Source: Patescibacteria group bacterium
GTDB lineage: Bacteria > Patescibacteriota > Microgenomatia > Levybacterales > UBA12049
Assembly: GCA_023485715.1 (NCBI GenBank)
Contig: JAMCZG010000061.1
Location: 1-19,803 of the forward strand
Direction of reading: 5' to 3'
DNA length: 19,803 nucleotides
The translations under genes were made by a program, and so were the position numbers. Under the pieces are notes generated by a model. That model saw nothing but the letters and a program-made list of their open reading frames with translations, did not search any database and was not told where the DNA came from. Numbering within the stretch: the stretch's first letter is position 1; each line of letters opens with the position of its first letter. Positions 6,634 through 13,320 of this stretch are shown one piece after another.

Positions 6634-7693
6634 ATCCCCTTATCGCAAGACCAACGGCGATCGTATAATCCGACGCATTATCGATAATCTCTTTTGGGAC
6701 CTGCTGGCTGGACAAAATATTCCATGGATTGGCGATCGCCGTTTCGATCCCGCAATTTTGTGTAAAAAATGTCGTGACGCCAGGCAACTTTGCCGTTCCG
6801 CCGGACAACAAGATCTGCTGGATTGGCGAATTAGACTTATATTTCTCGTTGTAAAACGCCACGGCTTTTTTAACTTCAGTTACAATCGTCATAAGAATCG
6901 GCATTGTAGCCTTCCCGATTTTACCTCCTAAGGATTCGGTCGATACCCCGTATACCTTTTTATATTCTTCTGCTTGGGATTCCGAAAAACCAAAATCTGT
7001 AGCGATCGCCCGGTTTATCGCCGCACCTCCTGTAGGAATTAAATAGGTAAATGCGATCGTTCCGTTATTAATAATCGCAAGCGACGTGCTTAAAGCCCCT
7101 ATGTGTATAATCAATGTATTAGGGAATATCTTTTCATTAGCGATCTTAGCTTTATCGGGATCGGTTGCGGGATTCACGACAAGCGACCTAACCGCAGAAA
7201 GTATTTCGGATTCCAAACACGAAATCGTCAATCCCGCCATTGTTAACACTTTTTGATATTTATCGACAAGCGCTGTCGGTGCACCCACAAGCAATACTTC
7301 CATTTTTTCTGCCTCGGTTTGGGGACGCTTTAATACCAACCAATCAAGTGTAATGCTATTAAGGGGAACCGGAATATATTGTTCTGCTTCCCAATAAATC
7401 GCAGACGATAACTCTTTGTCTGAAAGCCGAGGCATTTCTAACACCCGGGTGTACACCTGACTTTCGGGAAGCGCGATATTAACATATTTTGTCGCGATTT
7501 TTGAGTCGTCGACTATTTTTCTGATAGCCCTTGCCATTTCTTCCTGATCTAAAGGAGACTCGGAAAACATGCCCTTGGGCGGAGTAGGCAAAATCGAGGC
7601 AGAATTTAATATAAAACCATTACCGTCACCCGACAGCCATACTGTTTTAATAGTTGTCGCACCAATATCAAGGCCAAAAGGTAACGTTTTCAT
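6626..7693 (-). CDS. pilM: Type IV pilus actin-like ATPase PilM
   Basis: The protein of 355 aa has an FtsA/actin-like fold, with phosphate-1 motif FGLDIGATTIK near the N-terminus and the adenosine motif ILLSGGTAKLPGV near the C-terminus. PilM forms a cytoplasmic ring that binds the PilN tail and the motor ATPases. I chose the ATG at 7693, which forms a TAATG junction with the upstream prepilin gene. An in-frame TTG at 7708 would add five residues. Confidence 0.93.
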   Translation of the reverse strand: MKTLPFGLDIGATTIKTVWLSGDGNGFILNSASILPTPPKGMFSESPLDQEEMARAIRKIVDDSKIATKYVNIALPESQVYTRVLEMPRLSDKELSSAIYWEAEQYIPVPLNSITLDWLVLKRPQTEAEKMEVLLVGAPTALVDKYQKVLTMAGLTISCLESEILSAVRSLVVNPATDPDKAKIANEKIFPNTLIIHIGALSTSLAIINNGTIAFTYLIPTGGAAINRAIATDFGFSESQAEEYKKVYGVSTESLGGKIGKATMPILMTIVTEVKKAVAFYNEKYKSNSPIQQILLSGGTAKLPGVTTFFTQNCGIETAIANPWNILSSQQVPKEIIDNASDYTIAVGLAIRGYE

Positions 7694-8493
7694 TATTGAG
7701 TAGGCCAAAACAGAATATGTGGAAAAAGTTCACTCGGAAGCTCCGGATACCCTTGGAAATACGTAATTTTTCGGGATGTTGTTCCGGCACTGCCTGTCGA
7801 ATTTATTATTTTTCCCTGCGAGGGGAGAGCAACGCTTCCTAAAACACCAACTGAGGTACTTTGATAAATCGGCATAAGCCGAACAACGATCCCGTCTGTA
7901 ATTCCGTTTATGGTTGCTGAATATCTGAAGTTTTTATCAGCCATAATAGCGCCACTTCCCGTGTTCTGAAAATGGTTTTGTCCTCTTCTGGCATCGCACG
8001 GGTCAAATGCGTAACGGCTGGTTTTCGCTGATGCGGAATTTTGTCCGGACAAAAGTATAAGCTCGATCGCGGCGCTGGAACAGGTATCGGCCGATAATCC
8101 CCAATATACAGTCAGATTTCCTGCCCATCTTGTTGAATAATCCAGAGAATCGTCGTCATTATGGGATGTAAGCCATATATCGACCCCGTCACCTTTGGCG
8201 ATCGGGTTACCGCTATTAACCAAGAAACTTGTACCGTCAACATCTGCTATCTGTGCTGTAAAATTTGCTTTATTCTCCAAGTCCCCGGCTAAATCTGTCT
8301 CTGCTGTTGCCTTTAGTAATTGCTCTACCCCTGCTTCTGCGGCCGAAAATGCCCGTTGGGAATTTTCTTCTTCTGTAGACGTGCGGAGATTAACAATGCT
8401 TCTTGAGGCGACGGCCAAACCTACAGTAAGGCTCACGACCATTATAAGAACCACAATCAGGAGGGTTTGGCCCCTCTCTAAAGATCTTTGCAT
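7693..8493 (-). CDS. PilX/GspK-like minor pilin (probable tip subunit)
   Basis: The 266-aa protein begins with a short basic leader, then RG (7-8) and QTLLIVVLIM, and a hydrophobic helix (about 9-29) followed by the polar helix with AFSAAEAGVEQLL that typifies the PilX N-terminal family. The residue at mature position 5 is Ile13, not Glu. Lack of Glu5 is the hallmark of GspK and PilX, which cap the minor pilin complex. The globular domain of about 230 residues has no recognised fold. It follows the H-, I- and J-like genes, the same order as in type II secretion operons. The last base of its stop codon is the first base of pilM (TAATG). Confidence 0.75.
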   Translation of the reverse strand: MQRSLERGQTLLIVVLIMVVSLTVGLAVASRSIVNLRTSTEEENSQRAFSAAEAGVEQLLKATAETDLAGDLENKANFTAQIADVDGTSFLVNSGNPIAKGDGVDIWLTSHNDDDSLDYSTRWAGNLTVYWGLSADTCSSAAIELILLSGQNSASAKTSRYAFDPCDARRGQNHFQNTGSGAIMADKNFRYSATINGITDGIVVRLMPIYQSTSVGVLGSVALPSQGKIINSTGSAGTTSRKITYFQGYPELPSELFPHILFWPTQ

Positions 8494-8500
8494 ATTTTGG

Positions 8501-8516
8501 TACTATAAATAGAGTA
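8501..8516. promoter_or_regulatory. Imperfect palindrome TACTATA-AA-TAGAGTA before the PilX-like gene
   Basis: This inverted repeat with one mismatch lies 7 bases before the ATG at 8493. On the minus strand it includes TATAGT, a possible -10 box 8 bases before the ATG. A TTGACA lies farther upstream on the same strand (8534-8539) at a spacing that fits TACTCT (17 bases) better than TATAGT. It resembles the palindromes at 2925-2939 and 13273-13286. An internal promoter in the pilus locus is possible. Confidence 0.3.
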
Positions 8517-8543
8517 ACAACCCAGAAGATGCGTGTCAAGTTT

Positions 8544-9182
8544 TTATCTGCTTAAATTTCTCATCGAAACGGATGTGTTGAAATAGACTGGATCGATCGT
8601 GCTTTCCGGGAGATTCCCTCCTCCTTTCTGCAAAAGAGAAAAGTCGATTTGGATCGTCGGGTAATCCGTAAAATTCTTCTGTGAGCACGAAAAAGAGCAG
8701 GAATTAAGAAAAACCGCTGTCGTATCCAATAACGAAGTCCTTCCCATACCAGAGCAATCGATTAACCCTCCACTGTTTGATGCGATCGTAGCAGGAGGAT
8801 TATCTAAGGCACCCGCCGGGCAACAGATAAAAACTGTTTTTCCACCGTTTGTCGTCGTAACTTTCACGTAATCATACGCGACGGGGGTTGGTGTTGGGGT
8901 TAACGGCCCTACAGAAGGATTTACGCAATTTACGATATCTACGCCGTCAGCCACTTTACCTACGCCGTCGAAGCTCTTTGCGTCTCTTATTATTTTTGAC
9001 ATCTGTGATATTGTAAAATTACCGTTTTGTCGAATCTGCGTTATCAAATTTGTTTTACCCGAACCTCTCATCGTCGAATATAATATCTCAACGATGATCA
9101 CTCCGACTACTATCAGCACAATCATAACAGCCAATAGCTCGATAAGCGTAAATCCTTTTCTTGAATTGAAAATTTTCTTCAT
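8544..9182 (-). CDS. GspJ/PilW-like minor prepilin
   Basis: The protein of 212 aa has a class III signal, RKG|FTLIE, with cleavage after Gly10, mature Phe1 and Glu5 (Glu15), then a membrane helix to about residue 33. The segment after it, with IRQNGNFTISQMSKIIRDA, is the usual start of the PilW/PulJ family. A PTPTP linker lies near the middle, and six or more cysteines in the globular part suggest disulfides outside the cell. It should belong to the tip complex with the H-, I- and K-like proteins. The ATG overlaps the stop of the preceding gene (ATGA). GAGG lies four bases before the start. Confidence 0.8.
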   Translation of the reverse strand: MKKIFNSRKGFTLIELLAVMIVLIVVGVIIVEILYSTMRGSGKTNLITQIRQNGNFTISQMSKIIRDAKSFDGVGKVADGVDIVNCVNPSVGPLTPTPTPVAYDYVKVTTTNGGKTVFICCPAGALDNPPATIASNSGGLIDCSGMGRTSLLDTTAVFLNSCSFSCSQKNFTDYPTIQIDFSLLQKGGGNLPESTIDPVYFNTSVSMRNLSR

Positions 9183-9694
9183 GGTGCCTCTATTAGATTT
9201 GCGTCAGAAAAACAAGACGAAAGTCTTACTTCGTGACAAAATAGTTTATCCCGGCCGCATTTATTGTCCGACCACGAAACAGTCGCAGTTACTTTTGTTT
9301 GATTACCGCTGCAATCTGCGTCTTGTCTGCTTACGTCGATCTGCCTTGCAAAAAAATTATCGATATTTGTATTATCGCTGCCCCCGCTCGAACAGCCATT
9401 GGTAACTCCCAAATCTTTTACCTCAAGAACGTCACTACCCTTATCCAGGCAATACGACCCGCTATACGAAGAAAATTCTGTCCAGTCGCTATTTCTTATC
9501 TGGCGTAAAATTTCCATTCCTTCCTGTGCGTATTGAGTTGCTAAATTCTGGTTCTTGCTGAATTGAGAGTTATAGAGCGCGGAAATAACACTGATCGAAA
9601 TCGCGGCGATCACAACCACGGCAACGGATAAAGCGATAAGTACTTCGATAATTGTTTGACCTTTTTGGGCATTATTTACTTTGAATTTTTGCAT
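9179..9694 (-). CDS. GspI/PilV-like minor prepilin
   Basis: The protein of 171 aa has the leader MQKFKVNNAQKG, then Q13 as mature residue 1 instead of Phe, and Glu17 at mature position 5 (G|QTIIEVL). A long hydrophobic helix ends in an ISALYNSQF segment, and AQEGMEILRQIRN is typical of PilV/GspI. Gln in place of Phe at +1 is unusual but is shared with the PilX-like neighbour. Cysteines in the C-terminal domain suggest disulfides. It likely bridges the J- and H-like minor pilins. Confidence 0.78.
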   Translation of the reverse strand: MQKFKVNNAQKGQTIIEVLIALSVAVVVIAAISISVISALYNSQFSKNQNLATQYAQEGMEILRQIRNSDWTEFSSYSGSYCLDKGSDVLEVKDLGVTNGCSSGGSDNTNIDNFFARQIDVSRQDADCSGNQTKVTATVSWSDNKCGRDKLFCHEVRLSSCFSDANLIEAP

Positions 9695-9697
9695 AAT

Positions 9698-10195
9698 TTA
9701 TTCTTCAAAATTTTTAGCAGATATACTTCCGATCGAATCCACGATTATGTCTTTTTTGGGACTACCTGATTCGTTAATGGTTATTGTCAGGGAGTCATTA
9801 ACCCCACCGCTTATAACATAAAATAAGACCGATCCTCCCAGGGAAGAGTCCGAAAATGTTACCCCCCTTGGCAGTTGTTTTGTTTCGATGGTAAATTGCT
9901 GGTCCACTCCGCAATTTGCGCTTACTCTGTATGTCGTATTGTTTAAAATTATAAATTCATATCCGTTAAGGGGAAGTGATGTCGCTTCGCAGTTATCCGG
10001 CTTTACCTGCGAAAGAGCACGTGATCTTGCCAAATTAAGCATAGTGACTACATCTAGCACTCCCGCATTTAGGGTTTGGGTCCTGCTGTAAGCGACAAAC
10101 GCGACGATTCCCATTATAGAAAGGATTGCGATGACAGAAAAAACAACAATCAGCTCGATCAGTGTGAATCCGTGGTTAAATTTTGATTTTTGCAT
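9698..10195 (-). CDS. GspH/FimT-like minor prepilin
   Basis: The protein of 165 aa begins MQKSKFNHG|FTLIE, with cleavage after Gly9 and Glu14 at mature position 5. The helix continues with the LNLARSRALSQ segment typical of GspH/FimT. The reading frame is open up to 10306, but that longer form would bury the signal peptide, so I use the ATG at 10195. The start codon is formed at the joint of two units of a 7-bp repeat array (10180-10207). In some bacteria FimT-type minor pilins bind DNA during natural transformation; a DNA-uptake role here is only a possibility. Confidence 0.8.
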   Translation of the reverse strand: MQKSKFNHGFTLIELIVVFSVIAILSIMGIVAFVAYSRTQTLNAGVLDVVTMLNLARSRALSQVKPDNCEATSLPLNGYEFIILNNTTYRVSANCGVDQQFTIETKQLPRGVTFSDSSLGGSVLFYVISGGVNDSLTITINESGSPKKDIIVDSIGSISAKNFEE

Positions 10196-10207
10196 TTTGA
10201 TTTTTGA
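10180..10207. repeat. Four 7-bp tandem units at the start of the GspH-like gene
   Basis: Read on the plus strand the units are ATTTTGA, TTTTTGC, ATTTTGA and TTTTTGA. The 14-bp pair is repeated with one change. The array spans the intergenic joint and the first six codons of the prepilin. Confidence 0.75.
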
Positions 10208-10208
10208 A

Positions 10209-10721
10209 TCATGGGGTTTGGACTGTAAAATTAACATAATTTGAATCGCAGTCGTTAAGACCGGTACATCTATCCAGATTGGGGTTTTTATTAGCGTCCG
10301 ATTCACCGTCGTTAAAATTTTCCAAACACGCCCGTAGACAATAAATAGTCGCTGGGGAGCCGTCTATAATATACTCATATTTTTTTTCATTTGTGGGCTT
10401 GGAAAGGGGATCTTTAGGAACTTGTTGCATATAAATCGTTGTGCAATCTGGAGCTATAACACCCAATGCACCGTTTGAGCATTCGTCCAACGACTGCGGA
10501 TATTCCCCCTGATCTGCGCGGTATAATTCGAGCGCTGCCTGGATTTGTCGAAGGTCGGATTTTCTTTGTGCGTCTCTTGCGCGTTGGCGGACTCCGATAA
10601 AATTAACCATAAGGAGCGCGGCTAAAACCCCTATAATTACGACAACTATTAAAACCTCGATTAATGTAAATCCCTTTGCTTTATTTGATATTTGATATTT
10701 GATATTTGATATTTCGATCAT
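10209..10721 (-). CDS. GspG-like type IV prepilin with repeat-encoded leader
   Basis: The protein of 170 aa has its class III signal at KG|FTLIE (cleavage after Gly17, Glu22 at mature position 5), a membrane helix, and the pilin stretch RARDAQRKSDLRQIQAALELY. A pseudopilin-like DPLSKPTN...YEYIIDG loop follows. The last two are GspG/T2SG traits. Residues 3-14 of the leader are encoded by a 7-bp tandem repeat (10682-10714). Copy number change would shift the reading frame, because the ATG lies before the array and no later start exists before the signal. It may be a structural or minor pilin. The ATG overlaps the preceding stop (ATGA). Confidence 0.82.
   Translation of the reverse strand: MIEISNIKYQISNKAKGFTLIEVLIVVVIIGVLAALLMVNFIGVRQRARDAQRKSDLRQIQAALELYRADQGEYPQSLDECSNGALGVIAPDCTTIYMQQVPKDPLSKPTNEKKYEYIIDGSPATIYCLRACLENFNDGESDANKNPNLDRCTGLNDCDSNYVNFTVQTP
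10682..10714. repeat. 7-bp tandem repeat (ATTTGAT, about 4.7 copies) in a pilin leader
   Basis: Four perfect ATTTGAT units (10683-10710) are extended by one base on the left and four on the right. On the coding strand this reads as repeated ATCAAAT and encodes part of a prepilin signal peptide in all three frames in turn. Perfect units of a length not divisible by three make it a candidate slippage site. Confidence 0.9.
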
Positions 10722-11233
10722 GGGTTTACATTCGGACTAGTCACACCGTAACTGCATATTCCTCCGCAGACATCATCTGGGGCATTGTCACATTTTACTT
10801 CCTGTCCCGGATGGCATGATTGCGGATCTTTTCCGCCTCTATCCAGACTAGCATAAAGGTAATAAGATTGTCCATCCTCGGAAGAGTAATAAACGTATGT
10901 TTTCGACTTATTCGGATCAGAAGGCAACATATTCATATACGGCGACCATAACGTACCCCAGTTTATCGTCGATCCGTCCACGCCCATTATTTTATATTCG
11001 GAGCCGGGATCGGTCGTGCTCGAAGGATACCTTCCGTTATCTTGATAATATTGTTCTAAAGCTCTCTGAATTTGTGACAGGTCGGATTTTCTTCTTCCGT
11101 CGTTTGCTTTTTTAAACTGCTCAAATGGATCTATTATCCTCATCACCATTGCAGATAAAATCGCAATTACGGCGATAACAGTTATTAACTCTATCATCGT
11201 AAAACCTTTTCTATAATTTTGAACTATTCTCAT
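10718..11233 (-). CDS. GspG-like type IV prepilin
   Basis: The protein of 171 aa has the signal RKG|FTMIE (cleavage after Gly10, Glu15 at mature position 5), a membrane helix, then DPFEQFKKANDGRRKSDLSQ and ALEQYYQDNGRYPSS, a pattern common in CPR pilins. Four cysteines lie close to the C-terminus. I use the ATG at 11233, which overlaps the preceding stop (ATGA) and has GAGGG about nine bases upstream. An in-frame TTG at 11239 would add two residues. Confidence 0.83.
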   Translation of the reverse strand: MRIVQNYRKGFTMIELITVIAVIAILSAMVMRIIDPFEQFKKANDGRRKSDLSQIQRALEQYYQDNGRYPSSTTDPGSEYKIMGVDGSTINWGTLWSPYMNMLPSDPNKSKTYVYYSSEDGQSYYLYASLDRGGKDPQSCHPGQEVKCDNAPDDVCGGICSYGVTSPNVNP

Positions 11234-11976
11234 GGACAATTTCCCTCACAGTTACTAAGGCAGTACTGACCGGTTCCGGCCGGGACTATATTGCAACGTG
11301 CCGGAGGACCTCCTGTACAAGCATAATCTCTTGAGCAAGATTGTGTCGGGGTGGGGGTAAATGTTGGAGTAGGACCAGATCCTCCCGTCGTCGGGGTCGG
11401 GGTATTAGGCGGCAACGGTCCCGGTGTCGGCAACGGATTTGTCGAGATATAATCGCAATCTACTCTTCCGGAAGAAAAACACGAGTTGTATCCGGGTTCT
11501 CCGAAATTAGGCGGAACACACCCTGGCGGAAGTGAACAACTATAGCTTGTTTCCTCTGTATAGGATTTTCTCGAGTAAAGCACATTCCACTGAGGACAAG
11601 GCTCCTCGCCTTGATACACATACACGTAACATCTATTAGGACTACCCGGGGTGCAATCAGGATCCTGGGGCACCTTTCTCATATAAACAGTGTTTCCTTC
11701 TTTCCATTCCTGGCCAAAAGGAATCTGAGCTGGATAACAGTCATGATCGTTATAATATACGTCTAAGGCATTTTTTACCTGAAAAAGGTCGTGGAGTCTT
11801 TGGGCGTCTTTCATTTTATCGAGCTGCCTGACCGGGTCGATCACTAGAATTAAAATCAAAACTAACACAGATAACATTAAGACTATCGTTAATAATTCTA
11901 TAAGAGAAAAAGCAGACTGTCCTAGAATATTCCGGGAAGGAGAAGTTTTATAATTTTTTCGCCGTAAAAGAAACAT
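11230..11976 (-). CDS. Cysteine-rich prepilin with Pro/Thr linker
   Basis: The protein of 248 aa has its signal at QSA|FSLIE, so the residue before the cut (residue 22) is Ala instead of Gly; Glu27 is mature position 5. After the helix comes DPVRQLDKMKDAQRLHDL, as in the other pilins. The rest is unusual. A GspG-like domain with DCYPAQIP is followed by Cys-rich segments, a Pro/Thr/Gly-rich linker (about 50 residues from the PLPTPGPLPP region), and a compact C-terminal module with six cysteines in about 40 residues. The ectodomain has 14 cysteines, an even number that fits full disulfide pairing. The C-terminal module may be an adhesin-like tip. The start at 11976 overlaps the end of pilD by 55 bases; an ATG at 12045 is also in frame but would give a leader that is too long. 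Confidence 0.75.
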   Translation of the reverse strand: MFLLRRKNYKTSPSRNILGQSAFSLIELLTIVLMLSVLVLILILVIDPVRQLDKMKDAQRLHDLFQVKNALDVYYNDHDCYPAQIPFGQEWKEGNTVYMRKVPQDPDCTPGSPNRCYVYVYQGEEPCPQWNVLYSRKSYTEETSYSCSLPPGCVPPNFGEPGYNSCFSSGRVDCDYISTNPLPTPGPLPPNTPTPTTGGSGPTPTFTPTPTQSCSRDYACTGGPPARCNIVPAGTGQYCLSNCEGNCP

Positions 11977-12716
11977 ACAAATGTTGCAAATACCAGAAAC
12001 GGGCCAAAGGGGATTGTTCCTCCAAAGAACCTTTTCTTTCCCCATAAAATTAGTATGAGAGAAACAACCGCGCCTGTCAAGAAAGCCACATAAAAAGCGC
12101 TTAGTATTTTTGGAAACCCTAAGAAAAGACCCATAAAAAAAACGAATTTTACGTCGCCGAATCCCATCCCTTTGCCTTTTGTGATTAGAAAAAGAAGTAA
12201 AAAGAATAAAAAAGCCCCGATAGCCGACGAAATAGTATTTGGTATTAGGTATCTTGTATTAAGTATTTGAAACAATAAAGAAACCCCAATGGTGGGATAT
12301 AAGATCTTGTCTGGAATAATTCCGTATTTAAGATCCGTAAAGAAAATGACAATAAGCGAGGAAGAAATAAAAAGATAATAAATTAGACTAATAATCGCTG
12401 TTTGAGAAATTAGAGATTGTGAATTTTGAATTAATTGAACATTGAATACTAGAATAAACAAAATTCCCGTAATAAGCTCAACTATCGGATAATACCAGCT
12501 AATGGGGGAGTGACAATATCTGCATTTTCCTTTAAGTAGTATGAATGAGACAACCGGAATTAAATCTTTCCAGGTTAATTTTTTTTTACAACGCTCGCAG
12601 TATGATCTTCCTCGTATAATCGATTCTTCACGTGGAATACGGTCAATAAGAACATTTAAAAAAGAACCGATCGATATACCGATTAGAAAAACAGAAATTT
12701 CGAGGACTTCAATCAC
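11922..12716 (-). CDS. pilD: Prepilin peptidase / N-methyltransferase PilD
   Basis: The protein of 264 aa is a polytopic membrane aspartic protease. It cuts class III leaders after Gly and methylates the new N-terminus. The N-terminal domain has GSFLNVLIDRIP and two CxxC pairs (Cys40, Cys43, Cys65, Cys68), the zinc site of the methylating type. The catalytic aspartates are Asp128 in FTDLKYGIIPD and Asp188 in GMGFGDVK. Seven or eight membrane segments are expected. The start codon is GTG at 12716, four bases after the preceding stop; no ATG fits. Two degenerate 7-bp repeat arrays lie inside the gene (residues 87-99 and 150-161) without disturbing the active site. Confidence 0.95.
   Translation of the reverse strand: MIEVLEISVFLIGISIGSFLNVLIDRIPREESIIRGRSYCERCKKKLTWKDLIPVVSFILLKGKCRYCHSPISWYYPIVELITGILFILVFNVQLIQNSQSLISQTAIISLIYYLFISSSLIVIFFTDLKYGIIPDKILYPTIGVSLLFQILNTRYLIPNTISSAIGAFLFFLLLFLITKGKGMGFGDVKFVFFMGLFLGFPKILSAFYVAFLTGAVVSLILILWGKKRFFGGTIPFGPFLVFATFVCFFYGEKIIKLLLPGIF
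12235..12269. repeat. Five degenerate 7-bp tandem units inside pilD
   Basis: The units are GTATTTG, GTATTAG, GTATCTT, GTATTAA and GTATTTG. They encode residues 150-161 of PilD, in the stretch between the two catalytic aspartates. Confidence 0.75.
12421..12457. repeat. Second degenerate array of about 7-bp units inside pilD
   Basis: The units are GAATTTT, GAATTAATT, GAACATT, GAATACT and AGAATAA; one is 9 bp. They encode residues 87-99 of PilD. The pattern is less regular than the array at 12235. Confidence 0.5.
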
Positions 12717-12720
12717 TTGC

Positions 12721-13272
12721 TTATTGTGTGCACCAGTAGCAATTTGTAGCTCCGCCTGCAGATATACAGGCCGGGTCTACGACTGTTCCCGCTGAATCAC
12801 TATATTTTGTTTCAGAATTTTTCTGTTGAGAGGTAGATCCCGGCTTAAAACACCCGACGATGGCATTTGCCGTAGCATCATACCTAACATATATTTCTTT
12901 TATAACATTTGTCGCCGTGCCAAATGCAGATTTTAACTCTTTTTCATCCGTTAAAGCTGTTGTGCACGACGGCATCGTTCCTGCATTTAGGGCAACTGTG
13001 CCATCGGGCGCGGCAGCTCCATTACAAGCTGCACCGCCATCCACAACCGCATCCCAAGGATAAGCGTTATGGGTTGTGTAATACCTTACGTTTGCATTCA
13101 AATATTCGACCAAAGCGTTTTTAATGTTTGAGTCTGACGCTTTTTTGAGTTGTTCAAAGGGGTCGATCGTGGCAACAAGCGCTGCAGCAAGAATACCTAA
13201 AATTCCGATTACGACTAAAAGTTCTATAAGGGTAAAGCCTTTTGAGGATTTAATTTTGGACAGAAATTTCAT
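12721..13272 (-). CDS. Type IV prepilin, candidate major pilin
   Basis: The protein of 183 aa starts MKFLSKIKSSKG|FTLIE (cleavage after Gly12, Glu17 at mature position 5), with the near-consensus helix LLVVIGILGILAAALVATIDP followed by FEQLKKASDSNIKNALVEYL. The globular domain is rich in Ala, Gly, Thr and Asn, like abundant surface pilins, and ends NCYWCTQ, so a C-terminal disulfide is likely. It lies between pilC and pilD, has its own promoter, and is the cleanest consensus pilin of the eight. These points favour the major subunit, by inference. I use the ATG at 13272; the frame extends to a TTG at 13311 inside the -35 box. Confidence 0.82.
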   Translation of the reverse strand: MKFLSKIKSSKGFTLIELLVVIGILGILAAALVATIDPFEQLKKASDSNIKNALVEYLNANVRYYTTHNAYPWDAVVDGGAACNGAAAPDGTVALNAGTMPSCTTALTDEKELKSAFGTATNVIKEIYVRYDATANAIVGCFKPGSTSQQKNSETKYSDSAGTVVDPACISAGGATNCYWCTQ

Positions 13273-13286
13273 TACTATATTTAGTA
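13273..13286. promoter_or_regulatory. Palindrome TACTA-TATT-TAGTA before the first pilin gene
   Basis: A 5-bp perfect inverted repeat around four bases lies directly against the ATG of the pilin gene and overlaps its candidate -10 box. It is the same type of palindrome as at 2925-2939 and 8501-8516. Confidence 0.35.
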
Positions 13287-13311
13287 GAACATATATTTTT
13301 AACCTTGTCAA
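13281..13311 (-). promoter_or_regulatory. Pilin gene promoter
   Basis: A perfect TTGACA (13306-13311), a 19-base spacer and TACTAA (13281-13286) lie between pilC and the pilin gene. Eight bases separate the -10 box from the ATG at 13272. The -35 is strong, but the long spacer and weak -10 leave some doubt. A private promoter would let the pilin be made in excess of the machine proteins. Confidence 0.45.
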
Positions 13312-13320
13312 GAGGGGAGT

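Noticed and set aside
7709..8543. tRNA or other RNA gene in the pilus locus gaps
   Set aside because: Gaps are under 60 bases, and no cloverleaf or TTCRA motif was seen anywhere between genes in the window.
10196..10306. Longer N-terminus for the GspH-like pilin
   Set aside because: It overlaps the preceding pilin gene and would bury the class III signal peptide 45 residues inside the protein.
10180..10714. Short repeats in the pilin genes as a CRISPR array
   Set aside because: Units are 7 bp, directly tandem, with no spacers and no cas genes.
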